Below, one piece after another: positions 31,099-40,017 of a stretch of DNA of 64,000 nt. Position 1 is the first letter of the stretch. Each line of letters opens with the position of its first letter. Below the pieces are notes generated by a model. The model did no database searches, was not told the DNA's origin, and saw nothing but the letters and a program-made list of their open reading frames with translations. The DNA is taken from assembly GCF_006782915.1 (NCBI RefSeq), contig NZ_VCNP01000056.1, forward strand, positions 62,001 through 126,000. Direction: 5' to 3'. Origin of the DNA: Streptomyces calvus. GTDB lineage: Bacteria > Actinomycetota > Actinomycetes > Streptomycetales > Streptomycetaceae. Position numbers and translations under genes: made by a program.

Positions 31099-33834
31099 AT
31101 GTCCCCCATCCCCCGCAGATCCCTGCTCAAGGCCGCCGCCGTCGCCGGCGCCGCAGCCCAGTTCAGCTGGGCCCTCGGGTCGCAGAACGCCGCGGCCGCG
31201 CCCCGGGACGAAGCCGCCGCCGCCGACCCGGTGACCCTGGACTGGCTGGAGGAGGGCGGCCTCGGCGCGGCCCCCGGCTCCACCGTCGGCGTGCCCTGGC
31301 CCCGGGGCGCCCACCAGGAGGACCAGACCTTCGCGGTCACCGACGCCGACGGCACGTCCGTCCCCGTCCAGTCCTGGCCGATCGCCTACTGGCCCGACGG
31401 CTCCCTGAAGTGGACCGCCCACGCGGTGAGTTCCGGCACCGGCAAGCTCACCGTGGCCGCGGGCACCCCCGCCGCGCCCGAGAAGAAGGTCACCGTCGAC
31501 CGGCGCGGCGGCACCGTCGACGTCTCCACCGGCGTGATCACCGCCAGGATCGGCACCTCCGGCGCCACGATCGTCAAGTCGGTCACCCGCGGCTCCACCG
31601 AGATCGCCCGCAACGGCCGCCTGGTCGTGCTGCGCCAGCCCGAACTGGAGGACGGCGACCAGACCACCGTCCGCACCGAACGCTTCGACGGCACCGTCTC
31701 CGAGGTCACCGTCGAGCAGGACGGACCGGTCCGCGCGGTCGTCCGCATCGACGGCAAGCACCGCAGGGGCAGCCGCGGCTGGCTGCCGTTCTCCGTCCGC
31801 CTCTACTTCTACGCGGGCGCCGACTCCTTCCGCATGGTGCACACCATCACCTACGACGGGACGCAGGAACCCGGAAAGGCGAGCGGCGACTTCGTCCGCG
31901 GCATCGGCGTCCGCTTCTCCGTACCGATGCGCGACGAGTCCTACGACCGTCACATCCGCATCGGCGGCGAGGGCACCGGCCTGCTCCGCGAGGCCGTCAA
32001 GGGCATCACCGGACTGCGCCGCGACCCCGGCATCGCCGTGCAGCAGGCCCAGTTCGACGGCAAGAAGCTGCCCGACCCGTCCACCTGGGACCAGCGCGTC
32101 ACCAGCCGCCTGCAGTACATCCCCGAGTGGGGCGACTACACCCTCTCCCAGCTCTCCGCCGACGGCTTCGCCCTGCGCAAGCGCACCAAGAAGGGCCACG
32201 GCTGGATCGCCGCGGGCGGCGGCCGGCGCGCCTCCGGCTTCGGCTACGTCGGAGGTGTCAGCGGCGGCTTCTCCTTCGGCCTGCGCGACTTCTGGGAGAA
32301 GCACCCCGCCCAGCTCGACATCCGCGGCGCCCACACCGACGAGGCCGAGGTCACCCTCTGGCTCTGGTCGCCCGAGGCCCAGCCCATGGACCTGCGCTTC
32401 TACCACGACGGCATGGGCCAGGACACCTTCCCCGAACAGCTCGAGGGCCTCAACATCACCTACGAGGACTACGAGCCCGGCTTCGGCACGCCCTACGGCA
32501 TCGCCCGCACCTCCGAACTCCTCTTCTGGGCCAACGAGTCCACGCCCGGCGCCGACCGGCTCGCCCAACAGGTCGAGGCCGTCCGCGTCCTGCCGCAGCT
32601 CGCCGCCCCGCCCGCACAGCTCATCAGGGCCGGCGTCTTCGGCAAGGGCCTGTACTCCGAACCGGACCGCTCCACCCCGGCCAAGGCGAAGATCGAGGAC
32701 CACCTCGACTTCCTCTTCACCTACTACAAGGACCAGGTGGAGCAGCGCCGCTGGTACGGCTTCTGGGACTACGGCGACATCATGCACACCTACGACACCG
32801 TCCGGCACCAGTGGCGCTACGACGTCGGCGGCTACGCCTGGGACAACTCCGAGCTCTCGCCCGACCTGTGGCTCTGGTACGCCTACCTGCGCTCCGGCCG
32901 CGCGGACATCTTCCGCTTCGCCGAGGCCATGACCCGCCACACCGGCGAGGTCGACGTCTACCACCTCGGCAAGTGGGCCGGCCTCGGCACCCGCCACGGC
33001 GTCCAGCACTTCGCCGACAGCGCCAAGCAGCAGCGCATCGCCAACACCACCTACCGGCGCTACTACTACTTCCTCACCGCCGACGAACGCGTCGGCGACC
33101 TCATGCACGCCAACGTCGACTCCGACGAGACCTTCCTCGCCCTCGACCCGCTGCGCAAGATCCGCACCGAGCCGTACACCCCCGACCGCAACGCCCTGTC
33201 CGTCGGCTTCGGCACCGACTGGAGCGGCCTGGTCTCCGCCTGGCTCACCGAGTGGGAGCGCAGGGGCCCGAAGTGGGAGAAGGCCAGGGCCCGCGTGCTG
33301 TCCACCATGGAGACCATCGCCGCCCAGCCCAACGGCTTCGTCCAGGGCAGCGGCCTGTACGACCTGGACACCGGGAAGTTCGCCGTCGCCGGCACACCGA
33401 AGGTCGAGGTCTCCCACCTGTCGGCCGTCTTCGGCCTGGGCGAACTGTGCGCCGAACTCATCGACCTGGTCGACATGCCGGAGTTCGCGGAGGCGTACTA
33501 CGACTACTGCCGCTACTACAACGCCACCAAGGCCGAGCAGGCCGCACGCTACGGCGCCCACTTCGGCAGCCTCATCCTCTTCCAGGGCCACTCCCGCCTC
33601 GACGCCTACGCCGCCGTGCGGACCGGCGACGACAAGCTCGCCGAGCGGGCCTGGGCGAAGTTCTACGACTCCGACGGCTACAAGGAGTCGGCGCCCTGGA
33701 AGACCGAGAAGGTGACCGGCCCGACGGCACTCGTCGCGGGCAGCGAGGCCACCTGGGTGTCCACCAACGACACCGCGCTCTACGGTCTCGCCGCCATCGA
33801 GAACCTGGCCCTGTTGGGCGACCGCATGCCGTAG
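31099..33834 (+). CDS. Tat-exported PcRGLX/YetA-like polysaccharide lyase-related protein
   Basis: A 911-residue secreted protein. The N-terminus PRRSLLKAAAVAG followed by AANAAAAAP-like cleavage is a twin-arginine signal. An N-terminal beta-barrel region (RIFT-like, about residues 45-300) is followed by a large domain rich in aromatic motifs (WYGFWDYGDIMHTYD, YAWDNSELSPDLWLWY) typical of an alpha/alpha-toroid. This matches the YetA/PcRGLX family, whose fungal founder is an exo-rhamnogalacturonan lyase (PL26). In B. subtilis, yetA follows lplABC, the same order as here. The precise substrate is inference. GGAAAGG precedes ATG 31099. Confidence 0.78.
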   Translation: MSPIPRRSLLKAAAVAGAAAQFSWALGSQNAAAAPRDEAAAADPVTLDWLEEGGLGAAPGSTVGVPWPRGAHQEDQTFAVTDADGTSVPVQSWPIAYWPDGSLKWTAHAVSSGTGKLTVAAGTPAAPEKKVTVDRRGGTVDVSTGVITARIGTSGATIVKSVTRGSTEIARNGRLVVLRQPELEDGDQTTVRTERFDGTVSEVTVEQDGPVRAVVRIDGKHRRGSRGWLPFSVRLYFYAGADSFRMVHTITYDGTQEPGKASGDFVRGIGVRFSVPMRDESYDRHIRIGGEGTGLLREAVKGITGLRRDPGIAVQQAQFDGKKLPDPSTWDQRVTSRLQYIPEWGDYTLSQLSADGFALRKRTKKGHGWIAAGGGRRASGFGYVGGVSGGFSFGLRDFWEKHPAQLDIRGAHTDEAEVTLWLWSPEAQPMDLRFYHDGMGQDTFPEQLEGLNITYEDYEPGFGTPYGIARTSELLFWANESTPGADRLAQQVEAVRVLPQLAAPPAQLIRAGVFGKGLYSEPDRSTPAKAKIEDHLDFLFTYYKDQVEQRRWYGFWDYGDIMHTYDTVRHQWRYDVGGYAWDNSELSPDLWLWYAYLRSGRADIFRFAEAMTRHTGEVDVYHLGKWAGLGTRHGVQHFADSAKQQRIANTTYRRYYYFLTADERVGDLMHANVDSDETFLALDPLRKIRTEPYTPDRNALSVGFGTDWSGLVSAWLTEWERRGPKWEKARARVLSTMETIAAQPNGFVQGSGLYDLDTGKFAVAGTPKVEVSHLSAVFGLGELCAELIDLVDMPEFAEAYYDYCRYYNATKAEQAARYGAHFGSLILFQGHSRLDAYAAVRTGDDKLAERAWAKFYDSDGYKESAPWKTEKVTGPTALVAGSEATWVSTNDTALYGLAAIENLALLGDRMP

Positions 33835-33868
33835 GCACGAAGCGGGCGCGGACGGGCAGACTCCGTCC

Positions 33869-34318
33869 ATGGACTGGAACCATTACCGCTTCCGCAGTCT
33901 GTGGACCCTGACCGCGCCCGCCCCCGTCGTCCACCAGGCCCTCGCGCGCTTCGAGGACTACCCCTTGTGGTGGCCCCAGGTGCGCGAGGTCACCCGGCTC
34001 GACGACACCGGCGCCGCCGTCCGGATCCGCTCGCTCCTCCCGTACGACCTGTTCCTCACCATGCGCGAGGAGCGGCGCGATCCGGAGGCCGGGGTGCTCG
34101 AGGCCGCGATCTTCGGCGACCTCGAGGGCTGGGCCCGCTGGAGCGTCACCGCCCGGCCCGCCGGCGGCTGCCTCGTCCGCTACGACCAGGAGGTGGAGGT
34201 CCGCAAGCCGCTGATGCGGCGGCTGGCCGTGCCGGGACGGCCCTTCTTCCGCGCCAACCACGCGCTGATGATGCGGGCGGGGAGGCGCGGACTGGTCCGC
34301 CACCTGGAAGCGGTTTGA
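33869..34318 (+). CDS. SRPBCC/polyketide-cyclase-like protein
   Basis: A 149-residue START-like protein of the SRPBCC superfamily, with the typical FEDYPLWWPQVREVTRLDD segment and alternating beta-strands ending in a long C-terminal helix (FFRANHALMMRAGRRGLVRHLE). Such proteins bind hydrophobic ligands in a helix-grip pocket. ATG 33869. It lies between the lyase-like gene and the second tRNA-Val(CAC). The ligand is unknown. Confidence 0.78.
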   Translation: MDWNHYRFRSLWTLTAPAPVVHQALARFEDYPLWWPQVREVTRLDDTGAAVRIRSLLPYDLFLTMREERRDPEAGVLEAAIFGDLEGWARWSVTARPAGGCLVRYDQEVEVRKPLMRRLAVPGRPFFRANHALMMRAGRRGLVRHLEAV

Positions 34319-34344
34319 AGGAAGCCCGGCCGGACCTGTATTGT
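34315..34344 (+). promoter_or_regulatory. Promoter of second tRNA-Val(CAC)
   Basis: TTGAAG, an 18-bp spacer, then TATTGT, 13 bp upstream of the tRNA. It begins inside the stop codon region of the SRPBCC gene. Confidence 0.65.
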
Positions 34345-34357
34345 TCAGTGCGTTCCC

Positions 34358-34429
34358 GGGCGATTAGCTCAGCGGGAGAGCGCTTCGTTCACACCGAAGA
34401 GGTCACTGGTTCGAACCCAGTATCGCCCA
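34358..34429 (+). tRNA. tRNA-Val(CAC), second copy
   Basis: Same structure and anticodon CAC as the gene at 26771, differing only at one D-loop base (C for T). Together they form direct repeats bracketing 7.5 kb. Confidence 0.95.
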
Positions 34430-34436
34430 CACCGTA

Positions 34437-34479
34437 GATGGCGGCTCGTGTCTGCAGAAACGCAGGCGGAGTCGCCATC
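34437..34479 (+). terminator. Terminator after second tRNA-Val(CAC)
   Basis: GATGGCG pairs with CGCCATC, with inner CTC/GAG and CTGC/GCAG pairs around AGAAAC. It starts eight bases after the tRNA. Confidence 0.7.
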
Positions 34480-34548
34480 GTCCGTTTCCGCGCGGCCTCG
34501 CCGCGCAGGGCGGGGGCTTCGCCGCCCGCACCCGTCGGTACCGGTCGT

Positions 34549-35274
34549 TCACGCCGCCGCCGGAAGGCCCGGACGCAGCGGCCAGGCCGGGTCCACCACC
34601 TCGCCCGTACCACTGCGCGCGAACCACTCCTGGAGTCCCCGGGCCTGCGCCGCGTGCCATACCGCCTGCAGGGTGTGCAGCTCACGCGGGGACAGCCGCT
34701 CCAGCCGGGACGCGAAACGCCGCCCGACCGCCCGGGTCACCTCCAGCGCCGCCACCGCGTCCGCCGCCGCGTCGTGCGCCCCCTCCAGGGCGACGCCGTA
34801 GTGCGCGCACAGGTCGGTGAGGGTGCGGCGGCCCTTGCGGTAGCGGTCCAGGTGCTTGTCCAGCACCCGCGGGTCCAGCACCAGCAGCGGCGACCGCTCG
34901 ATCCAGCGGTCCAGCGACGACGCCCGGTGCCGGCGCAACTCCCGGTCCAGCAGCGTCAGATCGAACGGTGCGTTCATCACCACCACCGGGCGGCCCACCC
35001 GGGCCTGCTCGGCCAGGGCCTCCGCCACCTCGTACATCACCGGCGCCGGCCAGCGGCCGTTGCGCTGCAGATGCTCCTCCGTCAGCCCGTGCACCTCCGT
35101 CGCCGCGGCCGGCACCGGCACCCCCGGGTTCACCAGCCAGCGGGTGACCCGCGGCCGGGTGCCCGGGGCGTCCTGGACGACGAGCGCGGCCGACACGATC
35201 CGGTCGGTCTCGACGTCCACACCCGTCGTCTCCGTGTCAAAGGCTGCCAGCGGCCCTTCGAACCAGCACGTCAT
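34549..35274 (-). CDS. DnaQ-like DEDDh 3'-5' exonuclease
   Basis: A 241-residue exonuclease of the DnaQ/RNase T fold. ExoI AAFDTETTG carries the first Asp and Glu, ExoII VMNAPFDLTLLDRE the second Asp, and ExoIII GAHDAAADAVAALE the His and last Asp, giving a complete DEDDh set. It probably degrades single-stranded ends in DNA repair or RNA turnover, not necessarily as a polymerase subunit. ATG 35274 has AAGGGG upstream; an ATG eight codons earlier is possible. It is divergent from a DUF4365-like gene, which may be functionally connected. Confidence 0.85.
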   Translation of the reverse strand: MTCWFEGPLAAFDTETTGVDVETDRIVSAALVVQDAPGTRPRVTRWLVNPGVPVPAAATEVHGLTEEHLQRNGRWPAPVMYEVAEALAEQARVGRPVVVMNAPFDLTLLDRELRRHRASSLDRWIERSPLLVLDPRVLDKHLDRYRKGRRTLTDLCAHYGVALEGAHDAAADAVAALEVTRAVGRRFASRLERLSPRELHTLQAVWHAAQARGLQEWFARSGTGEVVDPAWPLRPGLPAAA

Positions 35275-35442
35275 ACCCAACAACCCCTTGTCCACCATCG
35301 GCAGTTGACGCACCGTCCACTGCCCGAAACGGTGATACCCGGGCTGTTTGCACCGTACGCCGGAAGGAGACAACAGGAGCACGGGTCCTTGCAGTTCAGC
35401 GACCCGCACCGGGGACACCACTGTTCTGGAAGGCTGTTGGCC

Positions 35443-36009
35443 ATGGCCATCGCGCAGCCCGAACGGGGCGGGCTGCTGCCCGAACGCACACCACCCGCTC
35501 GCGGCACCCTCGCCACCACCGCCTGCATGGAGACCCTGCAGGTCGGCTATCTGCACGCCGTCGCCGCGGCCGCCGGCTGCTCGCTCTCCCAGCCCTTCCC
35601 GGACAACGGCATCGACTGGCACGTCAGCCACAGCGCCGCCGGGCACACCGTCGACGACGAGGTCACCATCAAGGTCCAGCTGAAGGCGACCTACCAGGTC
35701 GCCCCGAACCCGCCGGGCCGCTTCTTCTCCTTCACCCTCGACAACGCGCACCTGGCCAAGCTCGCCCGCACCCCGGTCACGGTGCACAAGATCCTGGTGG
35801 TGATGATCGTGCCGCGCTCGCAGGACGACTGGCTGCGCGCCGGCCACGACCGGCTCGACCTGCGGCACTGCTGCTACTGGACCAACCTCGCCGGACACCC
35901 GCTCACCGGCCGCACCCGCACCACCGTGCGCATCCCCACCTCACGCATCTTCGACGACCGGGCGCTGTGCGAGATCATGACGCGGGTCGGGACGGGAGGA
36001 AAACCGTGA
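35443..36009 (+). CDS. DUF4365-like nuclease-fold protein
   Basis: A 188-residue protein with the core DNGIDWHVSH...VTIKVQLKAT, which fits DUF4365. The Asp followed by a strand ending VQLK resembles the D...(E/Q)xK arrangement of restriction-endonuclease-like (PD-(D/E)XK) folds. Those residues, plus RTPVTVHKILVVMIVP, suggest a nucleic-acid enzyme or a degenerate relative. ATG 35443 follows GGAAGG. The stop overlaps the next GTG (GTGA), so it is made together with the 413-residue unknown protein. The nuclease activity is inference. Confidence 0.68.
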   Translation: MAIAQPERGGLLPERTPPARGTLATTACMETLQVGYLHAVAAAAGCSLSQPFPDNGIDWHVSHSAAGHTVDDEVTIKVQLKATYQVAPNPPGRFFSFTLDNAHLAKLARTPVTVHKILVVMIVPRSQDDWLRAGHDRLDLRHCCYWTNLAGHPLTGRTRTTVRIPTSRIFDDRALCEIMTRVGTGGKP

Positions 36010-37247
36010 CGCACCGCCCGACGCCACCACCACTGCGCCCCGTGCGCCGGCACCCCGCCGAGTCCGCCTTCACCGAGTCCGCCCTCGACGGCCGGCCGCC
36101 CGACCCGGCCGACACCGACCCCGCCGTCCTCACCGCACTCCTGCACCGGCACGGCTGGCAGCGGCGCGGCGGCGCCCCCGGACGCTACGGCCGCTGGACC
36201 CCGCCCGGACCCGGCACCGGCACCAGCCTGCTGGTACCCGTCAGCCGCGCCTTCCCCGACAGTGAGGACCTGCTCGCCGAGGCGCTGCTCGCCCTGTCCC
36301 GCAGCGGCACGCCCTCCGCCCGCGAGATCCTGCTCTCCCTCGCCGTGCCCAGCGACGAGATCCACTGGGAGCGCGACACACCGGCCGGCCCCGGCGGCGC
36401 CACCGCCTGGACCGCGGAGGAGCAGCTGCGCTCCGCCGCGCGCAGGACGCTGCTCGCCGCCGCGCTCGCCACCCGCGCGCGGGCCGGCTTCCACGGCGCC
36501 CGCAACCGCCGCGCGGCCGCCGCCGTGCTCGAGGACGTCCTGGTCGGTCCCGCGCCGGGCGGACGCCGGCTCACCGCGTTCGCCCCCGTCACCACCGGCC
36601 GCTCCCTGGCCGTCTGCCTCCACCAGGCCCTGCACGCCACCCGCGAGGCCATCGACTACCGTCGCGCCACCGGCGGCATGGACGCCTTCGACACCGCCGT
36701 CGCGGTGGGCGTCAGCCACGAACTCACCGAGGCGCTCGTCGCCCTGGTCCGCGGCACCGAGGGCGCCCGGATCGGCGTCGCCTGGGCCCCGGCGGCCGGC
36801 GTGCCCGAGGGCTGCGCGGCCACCGCCGAACCCGTCGAGTTCTCCGCCGGCGACCTGACCGTGCTGCGCGAGGCCGGCCTGCGCTACCAGCGGGCGGAAC
36901 CGTCCGTGACGGTGCGGCTCACCGGCGCCGTCGTACGGATGCACCGGTCGGGGCCCCGGGGCGAGGGCATGGTCCGGCTGCGCGTTTTCGCGGGCGCCGA
37001 CATCGGCCACGTCCGGATCGTGCTCGGCGAGGAGGACTACCGCATCGCCGGGCACGCGCACCTCGTCGGGCTGCCGGTGCGGGTGCGCGGGCGGCTGCAG
37101 AGCCGGGGCGGCTTCCGCCGGCTCACCGAGGCCGGCGAGCTGGCACCGGTACAGGTCGACGAGGCCGAGCGGGAGCGGCTGATGAAGGCGCTCCAGGAGA
37201 ACCTGGAGTTCTTCGGAGAGGCCTGCGGGCCGGAGTGCGCGGACTGA
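36006..37247 (+). CDS. Unknown protein coupled to DUF4365 gene
   Basis: A 413-residue cytoplasmic protein that I do not recognise. The first 60 residues are Pro/Asp-rich and probably flexible; residues about 90-260 are helical (AEEQLRSAARRTLLAAALATRARAG) and the last 130 form a beta-rich domain (TVRLTGAVVRMHRSG, VRLRVFAGADIGHVRIVL, VRGRLQSRGGFRRL). The 36006 GTG overlaps the upstream stop by four bases, so stoichiometric expression with the DUF4365-like protein is likely. No membrane segment or signal peptide. Confidence 0.75.
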   Translation: MTHRPTPPPLRPVRRHPAESAFTESALDGRPPDPADTDPAVLTALLHRHGWQRRGGAPGRYGRWTPPGPGTGTSLLVPVSRAFPDSEDLLAEALLALSRSGTPSAREILLSLAVPSDEIHWERDTPAGPGGATAWTAEEQLRSAARRTLLAAALATRARAGFHGARNRRAAAAVLEDVLVGPAPGGRRLTAFAPVTTGRSLAVCLHQALHATREAIDYRRATGGMDAFDTAVAVGVSHELTEALVALVRGTEGARIGVAWAPAAGVPEGCAATAEPVEFSAGDLTVLREAGLRYQRAEPSVTVRLTGAVVRMHRSGPRGEGMVRLRVFAGADIGHVRIVLGEEDYRIAGHAHLVGLPVRVRGRLQSRGGFRRLTEAGELAPVQVDEAERERLMKALQENLEFFGEACGPECAD

Positions 37248-37338
37248 TTTCGCGGACGGCCCTCCCGGGTCGGTACGATCGCACCCATGCGTGCGCTCCG
37301 GTATGGCGCCGCACTCACCCTTCAGTCAGGAGAGACCG

Positions 37339-39315
37339 GTGTCAGACGTCCGTGTGATCATCCAACGCGATTCCGAGCGGGAAGAACGCGTGGTGACGAC
37401 GGGCACCACGGCCGCGGAGCTCTTCGCCGGCGAGCGCTCGATCATCGCCGCGCGCGTGGCCGGCGAGCTCAAGGACCTCTCCTACGAGGTCGAGGACGGC
37501 GAGACCGTCGAGGGCGTCGAGATCTCGTCCGAGGACGGCCTGAACATCCTGCGCCACTCCACCGCGCACGTCATGGCCCAGGCCGTGCAGGAACTGTTCC
37601 CCGAGGCCAAGCTGGGCATCGGCCCGCCGGTCCGGGACGGCTTCTACTACGACTTCGACGTGGACAAGCCGTTCACGCCCGAGGATCTCAAGGCCATCGA
37701 GAAGAAGATGCAGGAGATCCAGAAGCGCGGCCAGCGCTTCTCCCGCCGCGTCGTCAGCGACGACGCCGCCCGCGAGGAGCTCGCGGGCGAGCCGTACAAG
37801 CTGGAGCTGATCGGCCTCAAGGGCGCCGCGTCGCACGACGACGGCGCGGACGTCGAGGTCGGCGCCGGCGAGCTGACGATCTACGACAACCTGGACGCCA
37901 AGACCGGTGAGCTGTGCTGGAAGGACCTCTGCCGCGGTCCCCACCTGCCCACCACCCGCAACATCCCGGCGTTCAAGCTGATGCGCAACGCGGCCGCCTA
38001 CTGGCGCGGCAGCGAGAAGAACCCGATGCTCCAGCGCATCTACGGCACCGCCTGGCCGTCCAAGGACGAACTGAAGGCGCACCTGGAGTTCCTCGCCGAG
38101 GCCGAGAAGCGCGACCACCGCAAGCTCGGCAGCGAGCTGGACCTGTTCTCCATCCCGGAGCAGATCGGTTCCGGCCTCGCCGTCTTCCACCCCAAGGGCG
38201 GCATCGTCCGCCGGGTCATGGAGGACTACTCGCGCCGCCGCCACGAGGAGGAGGGCTACGAGTTCGTCTACACCCCGCACGCGACGAAGGGGAAGCTCTT
38301 CGAGACCTCGGGCCACCTGGACTGGTACGCCGACGGCATGTACCCGCCCATGCAGCTCGACGAGGGCGTGGACTACTACCTCAAGCCCATGAACTGCCCG
38401 ATGCACAACCTGATCTTCGACGCGCGCGGTCGTTCCTACCGTGAACTGCCGCTGCGCCTGTTCGAGTTCGGGACCGTGTACCGGTACGAGAAGTCGGGCG
38501 TCGTGCACGGCCTGACCCGCGCCCGCGGCTTCACCCAGGACGACGCGCACATCTACTGCACCCGCGAGCAGATGTCGGAGGAGCTCGACAGGACGCTCAC
38601 CTTCGTCCTGAACCTGCTGCGCGACTACGGCCTGACCGACTTCTACCTGGAGCTGTCCACCAAGGACCCGGAGAAGTTCGTCGGCTCCGACGAGGCCTGG
38701 GAGGAGGCCACCGAGACGCTGCGCCAGGTCGCCGAGAAGCAGGGCCTGCCGCTCGTCCCGGACCCGGGCGGCGCCGCCTTCTACGGCCCGAAGATCTCCG
38801 TGCAGGCCAAGGACGCCATCGGCCGCACCTGGCAGATGTCGACCATCCAGCTCGACTTCAACCTGCCGGAGCGCTTCGACCTGGAGTACACGGCCGCGGA
38901 CGGCTCCAAGACCCGCCCGGTCATGATCCACCGCGCGCTGTTCGGCTCCATCGAGCGCTTCTTCGCGGTGCTCCTCGAGCACTACGCGGGCGCGTTCCCG
39001 GCGTGGCTGGCCCCGGTCCAGGCGATCGGCATCCCGATCGGCGACGCCCACGTCGAGTACCTGGAGAAGTTCGCCGACGCCGCCCGCAAGCAGGGGCTGC
39101 GCGTCGAGGTCGACTCCTCCTCGGACCGGATGCAGAAGAAGATCCGCAACGCCCAGAAGCAGAAGGTGCCCTTCATGGTCATCGCCGGCGACGAGGACAT
39201 GGCGAACGGCGCCGTCTCCTTCCGCTACCGCGACGGCTCCCAGGAGAACGGCATCCCCGTCGACGAGGCGATCGCGAAGATCGCCAAGGTCGTGGAGGAG
39301 CGGACCCAGGTCTGA
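37339..39315 (+). CDS. thrS: Threonyl-tRNA synthetase
   Basis: A 658-residue class II synthetase that charges tRNA-Thr. Domain order: TGS (about residues 1-65), editing/SAD domain with HSTAHVMAQA (about 75-230), catalytic core with NCPMHN (zinc-ligand Cys), motif 2 TRARGFTQDDAH, motif 3 HRALFGSIERFF, then anticodon-binding domain (LAPVQAIGIPI to the end). GTG 37339 follows CAGGAGAGA. I see no T-box-like leader in the 91-bp upstream gap. It is monocistronic with a strong terminator. Confidence 0.97.
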   Translation: MSDVRVIIQRDSEREERVVTTGTTAAELFAGERSIIAARVAGELKDLSYEVEDGETVEGVEISSEDGLNILRHSTAHVMAQAVQELFPEAKLGIGPPVRDGFYYDFDVDKPFTPEDLKAIEKKMQEIQKRGQRFSRRVVSDDAAREELAGEPYKLELIGLKGAASHDDGADVEVGAGELTIYDNLDAKTGELCWKDLCRGPHLPTTRNIPAFKLMRNAAAYWRGSEKNPMLQRIYGTAWPSKDELKAHLEFLAEAEKRDHRKLGSELDLFSIPEQIGSGLAVFHPKGGIVRRVMEDYSRRRHEEEGYEFVYTPHATKGKLFETSGHLDWYADGMYPPMQLDEGVDYYLKPMNCPMHNLIFDARGRSYRELPLRLFEFGTVYRYEKSGVVHGLTRARGFTQDDAHIYCTREQMSEELDRTLTFVLNLLRDYGLTDFYLELSTKDPEKFVGSDEAWEEATETLRQVAEKQGLPLVPDPGGAAFYGPKISVQAKDAIGRTWQMSTIQLDFNLPERFDLEYTAADGSKTRPVMIHRALFGSIERFFAVLLEHYAGAFPAWLAPVQAIGIPIGDAHVEYLEKFADAARKQGLRVEVDSSSDRMQKKIRNAQKQKVPFMVIAGDEDMANGAVSFRYRDGSQENGIPVDEAIAKIAKVVEERTQV

Positions 39316-39333
39316 CCGCGCGGACGGCCGCGG

Positions 39334-39359
39334 GGCCCCCGGGAGCGATCCCGGGGGCC
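39334..39359 (+). terminator. Terminator of thrS
   Basis: A perfect 11-bp stem GGCCCCCGGGA with a GCGA tetraloop and a following TTTC, 18 bp after the stop. Confidence 0.85.
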
Positions 39360-39384
39360 TTTCCCGTGCGCCCCGGCCACGCCA

Positions 39385-39396
39385 TATGCTGCACGC
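39385..39396 (+). promoter_or_regulatory. -10 element for leaderless HIT gene
   Basis: TATGCT 39385-39390 ends six bases before ATG 39397, placing initiation at the start codon; no ribosome site is seen. Confidence 0.45.
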
Positions 39397-39945
39397 ATGA
39401 CGAGTGAGCCGGAGCAGCAGTTGGGAGTGGGCACGCAGGACGCGTTCCAGCGTCTGTGGACGCCCCACCGGATGGCCTACATCCAGGGCGAGAACAAGCC
39501 GACCGGCCCCGGCGCCGACGACGGCTGCCCCTTCTGCTCCATCCCGGCCAAGTCCGACGAGGACGGGCTGGTCCTGCGGCGGGGCGAGCTGGTCTACGCG
39601 GTGCTCAACCTCTACCCGTACACCGGCGGACACCTGATGACGGTGCCCTACCGGCACGTGGCCGACTACACGGACCTCACCGTCGAGGAGACCGCCGAGC
39701 TCGCCGAGCTCACCAAGCAGGCCATGACCGCGCTGCGCACGGCCTCGGGCGCGCACGGCTTCAACATCGGCATGAACCAGGGCACGGTCGCGGGCGCCGG
39801 CATCGCCGCCCACCTGCACCAGCACGTCGTGCCGCGCTGGGGCGGCGACACGAACTTCATGCCGGTGGTCGGCCACACCAAGGTGCTGCCGCAGCTGCTG
39901 GCGGACACCCGCAAGATGCTGGCGGACGCCTGGCCGACCGACTGA
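39397..39945 (+). CDS. HIT-family nucleotide hydrolase/phosphorylase
   Basis: A 182-residue histidine-triad protein. The catalytic triad is in GIAAHLHQHVVPRW (His-x-His-x-His), and the CPFC metal-binding pair is at about residues 44-47, as in Fhit/Ap4A-type actinobacterial members. It probably cleaves diadenosine polyphosphates or related nucleotides. It is between thrS, the main source of ApnA side products, and a repeat region, which supports the nucleotide role. ATG 39397 may be leaderless. Confidence 0.88.
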   Translation: MTSEPEQQLGVGTQDAFQRLWTPHRMAYIQGENKPTGPGADDGCPFCSIPAKSDEDGLVLRRGELVYAVLNLYPYTGGHLMTVPYRHVADYTDLTVEETAELAELTKQAMTALRTASGAHGFNIGMNQGTVAGAGIAAHLHQHVVPRWGGDTNFMPVVGHTKVLPQLLADTRKMLADAWPTD

Positions 39946-40017
39946 CCGCGGCGAACGCCGGCACCAGCCGGCCGATCCGGATCGCGGACGCCCGGATCGT
40001 CCGGCCGGTCCGGATGT

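Noticed and set aside
37248..37338. T-box leader upstream of thrS
   Set aside because: The gap is only 91 bp and has no specifier or antiterminator-like structure.
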